From Caenorhabditis elegans (Eukaryota; Nematoda; Chromadorea; Rhabditida; Rhabditidae), in NCBI RefSeq assembly GCF_000002985.6, contig NC_003284.9, positions 6,138,001-6,202,000 of the forward strand: DNA of 64,000 bases, given 5' to 3'. This document shows, piece by piece, positions 50,148 to 58,987 of this stretch (within the stretch, counting starts at the first letter, position 1; every line of letters begins with the position of its first letter). The translations under genes and the position numbers were made by a program. Under the pieces are notes generated by a model. The model did no database searches. It had not been told where the DNA came from and worked only from the letters and a program-made list of their open reading frames with translations.

Positions 50148-51422
50148 ATGCGTCTCCGCTTAACAATTTTCTTATTCACATTGCAAACCGTTTCGGAGTC
50201 ATGCATTCCGACTCAACAGGTGGAAACTACAAGTAAGTTAATTTTTAGCTAAAAACAGAAAAATTAACCAAAATAACTTCAACATATATAGCTTCTGTTG
50301 AAAATTTTATATTGATTGATCATTCTTAACAGTTATTTAATAGTTGTCTAATGGTAACCTTTCAATACACAAAAAGTAACAATTTAATATTAACAAAATT
50401 TCACGTTGCAAAAAGTTATATTCTTTAAATAATAAAGTGTCGTCAGTAGGAGTTGGTAATAAATATGTATACTAAAACTGTTCAGAATTTTCAAAAATTT
50501 TGGTACAAGATTTAGAGTAATTTCAATAAGTGTTGCAGGTTAGAACCGATACAGTTCTAGAATACAAGTTTCTAAAACACGACTAAAATATAGATATATC
50601 ACGATGAATACATTTAAGTTGTGAAATCGTTTTGACTGCAACTTTGAAAAATTACAAAGAATTAAAAAAAGTGATACTTCAAACATTTTTAAACATTTTC
50701 CCCACTGAGTTACTCTATTCTAAAACTAAAAGAAAATATATTTTGAAAATTGAAAAAAAAAATTAAAGGTGGTGGTGGAGTAGCGAAAAAAAGTTCATAT
50801 TCGGCTAGTCTCCTCACAATTAACACAGCTCTAGCTACAACAAGCACTACCCCATCAACATCAACAACCACCTCCACAACTAGTACTACAGCTAGCACAA
50901 CCACAACGACGACAACTACAACTACCACAACAACAACTACACCATCAACAACTACAACAACTGTGTTAACTGAACCACCATTCCGTAAGAACAAAATTTA
51001 AAGCGAAAATCTTAAAGAGTTTGATTTCAGCATGCACAACGTGCCCGAAGGTGTACGATACAGCTTGCCAAGGCTTTGGAATACCAAGTTTAATTGATTG
51101 GTGCCCTCAAGCGGCTGAAGTCGGAGTCAACTATTTTCTTGGCCTTGTTGCTGCTCTTCCATTCTTACCAGCAGATTCTTGCTCGTATGTGACCTGACAC
51201 ACATTCTATATCATATTTCTTTCATTCAGGACCACTATCGTTTGTCCGCCCGGCACAACTCCCAGAGTCAATCTATTCGGTTCGTCAATTCCTGCTCCAA
51301 CTCCCGCAACTCTTGCATACTGTAGACAAACTGGTCCTGACGCAGGCACATGGTTTACAGGCGTTCCACCATTTGAGATTGAACTTACTTCATTGACGTG
51401 CCAATCAGTAGTGTCAGGATAA
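50148..51422 (+). CDS. Array member I: secreted protein with the longest Thr/Ser stalk
   Basis: Four exons (50148-50232, 50769-50984, 51031-51184, 51230-51422) encode 215 residues. The signal exon starts at an ATG reading MRLRLTIFLFTLQTV and ends in CIPTQQVETT. The linker exon is about 72 residues: a Gly start (GGGVAKKSS), then Thr/Ser repeats ending TTTVLTEPPF. Its acceptor (AAATTAAAG) is weak, so the 5' limit of this exon is less certain. The Cys domain has CTTCPKVYDTACQGFGI, WCPQAAEVG, PADSCS, then VCPPGTTPR, AYCRQTGPDAG and LTCQSVVSG. The AWC tryptophan is changed to Tyr. AATAAA at 51,446-51,451. Confidence 0.82.
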
Positions 51423-52220
51423 TAAAAAATCGTATTTTAAATGCTAATAAAACTTATATCAATATTACTAATTATAATAACAATCATACCAAGTTAATAA
51501 ATATTTATTTTTACAGATCTAACTTCAAAAAAGCAATAAAAAAAAGTAGTAAGAACATTTCCTTTTTTTTTGAAAAATTTTGAAATGTCCGAATGGCTCA
51601 TCAAATATTCTTAGAGTATAGTTTCACAAACTACCAAATTTCATAAAAAAATTTCTACAATTTCTGTTGAGAGTTTAAAAAAAATTGGCGGTAATGTCAG
51701 GAAGTTTGCAGAAGCTTGGATAAATGGAAACCATTAGAAACTTTTCAGAAATATTATTTATATTTGTGATTTGAGCCAATACTTTTACTACTTTTTAATC
51801 TCTGTGTACGTTACTAGTTTGTTGAAAAAAAGCAATAATTTTTTGTTTATTACATTTAACCATTTTTTTTTTCTGCAAAAAAGTTCTAGAGTTTTAGAAC
51901 TTTTGAGCATAAAAATATTCTTAACGTTTTATTCTAATTATGTACTTTCAGGCATAATTTTCAGAATTTCGGAAACGTATAACATTTCAAGTTTTTGAAC
52001 ACATGTTTTCTAAAGAACATACAAGTTAATTGAATTGATGCATATAAAAGGTGCACAAACACACTAAGAAACAATTGTATGTCATCATGCTTTTGATACA
52101 TAAAGTTGAAGAGAAAGGTAAAGTACAGTAAACAATGTGTTCTTCCCATTGTATAGTTTTTCAAGTTTATCTGTTCTTTTGTACCATTAGCCGACATATC
52201 GGTCATTTATCGGCAAGCGT
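51423..52220. other. Gap between members I and J
   Basis: AT-rich spacer with the 3' end of member I (AATAAA at 51,446) at its left side and the promoter of member J at its right. No coding sequence recognised. Confidence 0.45.
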
Positions 52221-52227
52221 TATAAAA
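52221..52227 (+). promoter_or_regulatory. TATA box of array member J with nearby GATA-type site
   Basis: TATAAAAG lies about 65 bases before the ATG of member J. Between them ACTTATCA (the reverse complement of TGATAAGT) is present, the consensus of GATA factors such as the intestinal regulator ELT-2. Position and spacing fit a core promoter; intestinal expression is inference. Confidence 0.5.
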
Positions 52228-52289
52228 GGGCGAGATGACACATATTCACTTATCATTCTCTGACTTTTAGCTTTCTGAACTGTTCTTCA

Positions 52290-53123
52290 ATGCATTTTCA
52301 AAGATCGATCACAGTTTGTGTTTTACTCAAATACACTCTTGCATGCATACCTACACAGCAAGTGGATTGTAAGTTATTTTTGCTCGAAAGTTTGAAGTTT
52401 GTTTGGGTAGCATTTAATATTTTTGAATATTAATTTAATTACTACAGCAAATTCTCCTGGTGGAACAGGTGGAACAGGTGGAACAGGTGGAAATGGGGTC
52501 ACCACAACTTCAGCGTTAAGCACAACAACAGCTTCCACTACCACCACCACTACAACCATTGCTACAACTACCACGACAGTTACTGAAGAACCATTTCGTG
52601 AGTATTTTTATTTGAAAATTGGTAGAAACATCAAATTAACGGTGGAATATATCTACAGCGTGAAAAATATTAAAGTATAGTGCTAAAATGGCCACACAAC
52701 ATAGTTTGAAATTTCTTAAATTGTTTCTTAAGCATGCACCGTTTGCCAGAAAGCTTATGATACAAGTTGCAAAGGGTTTGGTATTCCAAATTTGTTACAA
52801 TGGTGTCCCACAGCTGCAGAACTTGGAATTAAATACATTGTTGGCTTGCTCCCCCTTTTCCCTTTTTTACCGTCAGATACTTGCTCGTAAGTCGGATGGT
52901 TTATTTTCTCAATTATTATCTTTTAATTTTCAGCACAGTAGTAATCTGTCCATTGGGGACTACTGTTTTCTACTCATTTCTAGGCCTCGAGACTCCAGGG
53001 GTTTCCCCAATTATTGCTTGGTGCAAACAGTCAGGGCCGGATGCTGGAAATTGGTTCACAGGGACTGAATTTTTAAAGTTTCAATTGGTTTCTTTAGTCT
53101 GTCGCCCAATTATAAGTGGTTAA
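52290..53123 (+). CDS. Array member J: secreted Gly-Thr-linked 8-Cys protein, last of the array
   Basis: Four exons (52290-52368, 52448-52597, 52733-52886, 52934-53123) encode 190 residues. The signal peptide (MHFQRSITVCVLLKYTLA) precedes CIPTQQVD. The linker begins with a GGT repeat (PGGTGGTGGTGG) and continues with Thr to TVTEEPF, a small variation on TEPPF. The Cys domain has CTVCQKAYDTSCKGFGI, WCPTAAELG, PSDTCS, then ICPLGTTVF, AWCKQSGPDAG and LVCRPIISG. It is closest to member I in its PSD/PAD motif and exon length (154). It ends 480 bases from the convergent homeobox gene. AATAAA at 53,193-53,198. Confidence 0.87.
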
Positions 53124-53604
53124 ATAAGTTTACGACTAATATTGAATTCCTTAGATTTCACTTATTTTAGTGCTGATAATAATTAACTTTTGAATAAATT
53201 GTTTTCAATACAGGAGAAAACAAATGTGGTTCACAAATACCATGAAATTTTCCAGAGAAGTTGATGAAGAAGTGGCGTAATGAAATGATCGCATATTGTA
53301 GTGAAATATATTAAGATTGGTTAGTTTTTTCTTCAATCAGAAAGTGACGATTACTATTGAGTAATCGTCATTATTCTGGAAATCGGCAAAAAACCAGTTT
53401 TTCCACAAGTTTTTTTTTTGAAGAATCAGAAACATTTCAGAGGGTTTTGTTCAGATATTTATCTTTTTGTGTCATTTTAAGACAAAATCCTCATTTTTGA
53501 TACTCCTTTAAGAATGCATTTGTTTTACCGTTTTTTAAATATTAAGTTTTGAATTTTTACACTTGCTGGGTTGAGCACATATATCTTCCGGAAACTTTAT
53601 AAAA

Positions 53605-56241
53605 TCATTCACAAGTGGTTTCATTTTGCAAACTGAATAAATTGGAAAGAGTTAGCATTAAAAGTTTCGCACTTTCCGCATTGAATTGATCCTCGGATTC
53701 ATAATTGTTTTCCGAAGCATTTTTGTTAGCATTGATGATCATGTTCAGAGTGTTTGAAAGAGCCTGATCTGGGAACAAATTGACGCTTTTAGTTCCAATT
53801 TTAGGTGCCATTTCAATTGAAACAAGAGTATCATTAGATAGGTTTGAAGGGCCTAAATTTATAAACCAGGTGAATACGTGTAATTGTAAAAATGTGATAT
53901 TTACCTGGAGATGATGCACTTGTCAAAGTAGTGCAATCCTGAGTTTTTTCTTTTTCACCTGTAGGATTTTTAGTGATTGAAGGTGGCTCGTATGGATGGC
54001 CAGTTTGTTTCTGCTCTCGACGATACTTTGCACGACGATTTTGAAACCAAATCTAAAAATTATTTATATAACTTCACGCCTTCCAAAAGTATCGAAACTC
54101 ACTTGAACTCGCTCCTCGTGAAGTTGAATTTTGTTTGCCAATTTTTCTCGGCTCATAGTGTCCGGATACTGATTTTCTGCAAACACCTTTTCCATCTCAT
54201 CGATTTGATTTGCATCAAACGTTATTCGGTTCCGTTTCTTTCTGTCAGGATTGAAGTTATTCGATCGTTTTCGCGTGATCTTTTTTGTAGTTTCAAATTG
54301 GGTGTCATTAAATTGAATTTTGCACAAAATGTCTTGCAGTGAAGGCGAAATTAAACTCTGAAATGCAAAATGTTTAGTTTTGTCTAAGGCCAGGGGGGAA
54401 ATGACTAAAAACCATTCAGTTAGGCACTAAAATGCCCAAATATCATTTAAAAAAATTCAAAAATGATTGGAAAATGTTTTATTTTGAGTCAAAAAGGGGT
54501 GACCGAAATTGTAGGGATTCAAAAAAGCGACAGTGCTTCAGATTTCGCGACAAAATGCACTGACCCAGTTTTCCCCACTTTTTGAGTCGAAATAAAACAT
54601 TTCCAAAATTTTTGTCTAAAATATTTGCATGAAGTTTAGTCCTTTTTCCACTCGGTAGGCGTATGCGCACATACCGCGCACTTTCCGAGCGGTTTAATAC
54701 ATTTGTTTTTAATCCGCTCGGAATGTGCGCGGAATCTGCTCAGAATGTGCGCGGAATGTGCGCATAATGCAGGGCAGTTAAAAAATGAGGAACACCAAAA
54801 CGCAATGTGCGCGGAATGTGCTCATGATGCAGAGTGGTGGTGTTTCACTGCCTTTCGCTTGCAGTGTATTTTGATTGCCAGTGTCCTTGCTGCGAATTGA
54901 ACCTGTGATGTTTTCCCTGAAAGTCTGAAGTCTTACCTGTTGAGACATAACGCATGCGATGTTAATAGCAGTTAACGCGCCATAAATATAAGCAAATGAG
55001 AAAGTCAATGGAGAAACATAGAACTAACGATAAAGCATTTTTGGCACAGTAATTCAATAATAAAGGATTTCTCATTGGCTTTTGAACTTGTTTTTCAATC
55101 ACATATTTATGGAAAAATGTGAATTAAGTATTTTTCCGTTTTTAAGCGTTAATGTGATTATTTTACTAGAGAGAAATCATGTCAGCGCATTTTTATACTT
55201 TCATGGTAATTTAGAAGTCTCTAATTAAGTGAACTTTTTGTTCTAGAATTCTTTCCAGAGATTCACAGATAATTCAGTTTTACAACAGCTACATGACAAT
55301 TGATTTTTCAATCAGGTCAAAAAGAGACTTTGTGTGATTGTAAAACTTCACAACCTCTTCAATTTGACTCCTGGGAAAACATTTGAACGCTTTCTTCTCC
55401 AGTATACATTTTCCCCCTAACTATAATAGTAAGCACATATCTAGATATATAGTTTTTAATTTGAATCACAATTTTGACTTTTAAAATGTGGGACATTATG
55501 CAGTTGTAAATCAATAACGATAGACGGCGTATATTTACAACCTGTTAACCCAAATATAATATTTCTGAAAACATATTTCAACTCTACAGTGACGTTGTTG
55601 GTATTTTACAACTATTTCTGTCGAGAATGTGCATCATTTCAAAACGAACTATGAATGTTTCACAACGTTATTGATGAATTTTTGGTTGGAAACAATACGC
55701 GGATTTGTTTTTGAATGAGAACTATTAAAACCATTTCTCTTGGCTCTAATTTTCAAATATCAGAAATACTATTAAATATAGACTCGGACATAAAATTTAA
55801 ACAATGCTATAATAATTTAGAAAGCAGAAATTGAGCATTAGTTGTAGATTATCTAAGTCAATGTGCGCAGAATCGGCGCGGAAGTTGCGCGGAATATGCG
55901 CAAAAGACTAATGGTGGGGAAAATGGCCACATCGAAGGCAATGTGCACTGAATGTGCGCGGAAAGTGCGCTGAATGTGCTCAGAATGCATGATTTCTGGA
56001 TGAAAAAACACACCAAAACCAATGTGCCCAGAATCTGCGCGGAAAGTGCTCAAACGGCTAGCGGTGGAGAAAATGGCCACGCCAAGGGCAATGTGCGCTG
56101 AATGTGCGCGGAAAGTGCGCGGAATGTGCGCATACGCCTACCGAGCATTATAGAAATGAGTTTTCATAATTTCCCCGCAGACTATACTTGACCTTTAAAA
56201 TTATTGATAAAGGTGTGAGAACGTACCTTAAGTTGCTCCAT
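53605..56241 (-). CDS. Paired-like (Q50) homeodomain transcription factor
   Basis: Four exons (56241-56227, 54357-54103, 54052-53905, 53852-53605) encode 221 residues. The first exon gives only MEQLK; an 1.9-kb intron follows. The homeodomain spans about residues 45-104: it opens KKRNRITFDANQIDEMEKVF, contains NQYPDTMSREKLANKI, and has the recognition helix ERVQIWFQNRRAKYRRE with Gln at position 50. This is the pattern of the paired-like class, without a paired domain. The C-terminal 110 residues are Ser/Thr/Asn-rich and unstructured. Such proteins are nuclear regulators of cell identity. I recall an unnamed homeobox gene (T13C5.4) near daf-9 in C. elegans, which would fit, but cannot verify it. 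The intron phase 0 after MEQLK and the donor GTACGT support the start. Confidence 0.85.
54470..54604. repeat. Fold-back element in homeobox intron 1
   Basis: Arms of about 32 bases: the left reads AAATGTTTTATTTTGAGTC and then AAAAAGGGGTG, and the right (54,573-54,604) is its imperfect reverse complement, ending CGAAATAAAACATTTCC. It lies immediately next to the larger inverted-repeat element. Confidence 0.7.
54651..56145. mobile_element. 1.5-kb terminal-inverted-repeat element in homeobox intron 1
   Basis: The left end starts CTCGGTAGGCGTATGCGCAC and continues to CGCGCACTTTCCG. The right end is its reverse complement with one mismatch in about 37 bases, finishing GCATACGCCTACCGAG. Both ends continue into subterminal repeats of AATGTGCGCGGAA-type units, several copies on the left (54,720-54,840) and more on the right (55,860-56,135). 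The GC-rich ends contrast with the AT-rich centre. There is no transposase frame, so it is non-autonomous. A possible 2-bp CA target duplication flanks it, but is too short to be sure. Confidence 0.75.
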
Positions 56242-58987
56242 TTGTAAAATTTTGATTTTCAAATATTAATAGAAGAACAAACTGAAAATTATTAGATTTT
56301 TAGCAAATAGATAAAATTACAAATTTCATTAAAAAGTTAATCCTCCAAAAAAACCAAAAAGATCGCCTTAAGTCTATTACGTACAAATTTACATACAATA
56401 AAATGTCAACTAAAAGTCAGAAAAATATAGGCTTATAGTGGGATTACGGGATCAATAATGTTATTTCAAGGTGTAATGGCGTCAACGGCGTATCCTGTGT
56501 TATGTAATCTCCCTATCACCAATAGTATAGATAATGCGCTTATTCAAAGTGAGCGGAAACTTTCTGTTTCCGGAACAGCAAAAACACACGAAAAGAGTGA
56601 GCATCGGAAGTAGTTGTCGAGATATTATGAAATTCTAATCTGTTTTAATAAAGAGATGCTGATATATATTGTACAAAATCAAATGATTATTCAAAAACAT
56701 TTTCATTTAAAAACAAAATTTTCAAAAAACACTGGAAATCTTATACTTTTAAAAAATGGCAAAAATTCATCAGTATATAATACCAATCTGGTTTGCTCAA
56801 GAATCTGGCTGAAAATTATACTGAAACCAGAAGATATCATGCAAATCTCAGAGCATATAGAGAAACAAAAAGGGGTAATTTGTACTAATAGTGGCACGAG
56901 GCAAGTAGTTTCTAACCTGAATTCACTCTGTGACAGGTGTGATCAGAACTAGGACGTGTTCGTAATAATGTAGTCAAAAAATTCGAAATATTATATTTTC
57001 ATACTAAAGCTATAGTTTGACGACAACGACTTTCGGATGTTCATTGTCTCGCGCTTACTGCAGATTAAATTACAAAGGTTATAAGATCTGTGAAAAAAGA
57101 GGAAAGAGAACACGGATGTTTCCATTTTAGTCTTCATAATGGTTTTCCCGCAGTAAATGTCAATCCGATGAACCTTGACGATTAGCATAATCTCCACGCT
57201 GATGAGCAGAGTAATGATTTATGAAAGTGGATGAATATGCTTATTAGATTTCAAGTTGAGCATATACGAGCAAGAGCTTGATGGAATTAGGCTATTGCGG
57301 GAAAACAGGAAATAGTCCTTTAGTTTCTGGTGAAACCAAGCGCCCATTAGAAAATTCTATGAACAGAAGTGAAGCCATTGATAATGTGGCCTATTAAAAG
57401 TATTCCCTGAAATTAATTATTTACCGCCAGAAAAACTAAAATACTTATTTATGTTGCACAACAAAATAAGTATTGCGTTGTCTTATTCAAAATAACTCTG
57501 ACAAATGAGAAATAAAAAATTGATACTAAAATAGTTTTTTTTTCAAAATCTGAAAATCAAAATGTATAACATTTAAAATCAGATTTTAAAAGCACAGAAT
57601 AAGCGTTCAATTAAGAATATTTTTAACGAAATGGTAGAGTTGCAAGCTTTTTTATTGCACTACATAATTCAAACAGACTTTGAGATATTAAATTTCACAT
57701 TATAGATTTTAACATAATTTTTAGAGTTATTTCAAGATTAATTTTCAGTGGAAAAAATTGAAGACGCGTGAAAATTTTTTTGAATTTTTGGTTTCAGAAA
57801 AATAAAAAAGTGGTAAGGATTGCTAAAATCATCTATTTTGTCATACTCTGCCGGAAATTGATTTTTATTTAATCACATTCCTTTTCCGGTTTGAAATATG
57901 AAAATTATTGGCTGAAAATGTATCAAGTTCATCAAGAAGGCAAATAACCAAAAGTATGCAAGACAGTGGTGTAATCGAAGTATTTTTTTCCGAAATCGAA
58001 GAAAAGCTGTTTCAATTTTTTTTTAACTCAAAATTCTAAAAATTATTTGGAGTTTTTTTTGCAAAGCTATTTATATTTGAAAACATAAAAACGTTATTAA
58101 ATGCCGAAAAGAACGTCATTCACAAACCAAAAAAAATCAGTTACGTTTAAAATTAATATTTTTCATGTTGTTTATAAAATAATGTTTCAGTTTTGACAAT
58201 TGGGAATGTACTTATTTGAAATATTGTGTTTTAAAAAAATAACATGTATTAAACAAATAAATAATTGGCCTCCAGTTTTGGGTGTTTCAGAGCAGCGTAA
58301 ACAACGATACGTATAGATAGTTTGTAGTTTGTTAAGTTCTGGTTATCAACGTCATTTATTTGAATATAATCCAATTTAAAAGTTGTAGTTTTCATCTGAA
58401 ACTTCAATATGAACTTCCCCGACAGATATTCGAATGCATCAAGTGTGAATTTTGAAAATAGGTAACCTGAAATGTTTTTCAGACAAATGCATTATTTTTA
58501 TAATAAATAAATTAGATGAATATTTGTTAAATCACAATAAAGTTACTTTTGGAAACGCATTGAGTTCTAGAATAATATCATATTGCAAAAGTTTGCAAGG
58601 GAATCTATTATTTCTTAGAAATAACTTTTTTTCAGATAAAATCAAAAGTCCGATCTTCAGAAAGAATATTGCAAAGAATAAATTGATCCCGATTCTGAAC
58701 CATCAATTATGCCGATTATGTATCTCGCATGAAACGTGAAATGTTGCTTTTGCAAATCAAATTTTTGAAAGACACGCGTCTAGACGTGATAAGCGTGTCG
58801 ATTGGAAAAATCATCAAGCTGGCTATTGGCTATCTCAGCGGGCACAACACAGTCTTTTCATGTCAAAAATGGGTGGTATCTTTTCAAAACGACTGCCAGA
58901 GTCGACAATTTGGCATTGAGGTCTTTTCACTTGTCACACGTTGTCTTCAGATACACCAGGGTATCACTTCGGTAGACACGGTCAATC
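56242..58987. other. Intergenic region between the homeobox gene and daf-9
   Basis: These genes are transcribed away from each other, so this 2.7 kb should contain both promoters. The frame at 58,452-58,739 (about 95 codons) has a protein-like look, but no splice sites that connect it to anything, and I could not assign it. The part from 58,740 to 58,987 is GC-richer and includes short palindromes. It is probably the promoter of the long daf-9 transcript. Confidence 0.45.

Noticed and set aside
50033-50236. Plus-strand frame with an ATG at 50,033 as an unrelated small protein
   Set aside because: The frame overlaps the signal exon of member I; the frame starting at 50,148 gives a signal peptide and the CIPTQ motif and fits the splice phase.
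50710-50994. Poly-Val minus-strand frame, and similar ones at 52,374-52,574 and 38,419-38,730
   Set aside because: These are antisense shadows of ACA/ACT/ACC Thr codon repeats in the linker exons of the array genes.
35956-53123. The array as an operon
   Set aside because: Spacing between genes is 0.6 kb or more, each has its own signal exon, several have their own promoter motifs and poly(A) signals, and C. elegans operon genes are usually about 100 bases apart.
58452-58739. A 95-codon frame upstream of daf-9 as a gene
   Set aside because: It lacks convincing splice sites and recognisable features and lies in the expected daf-9 promoter region; not strong enough to annotate.
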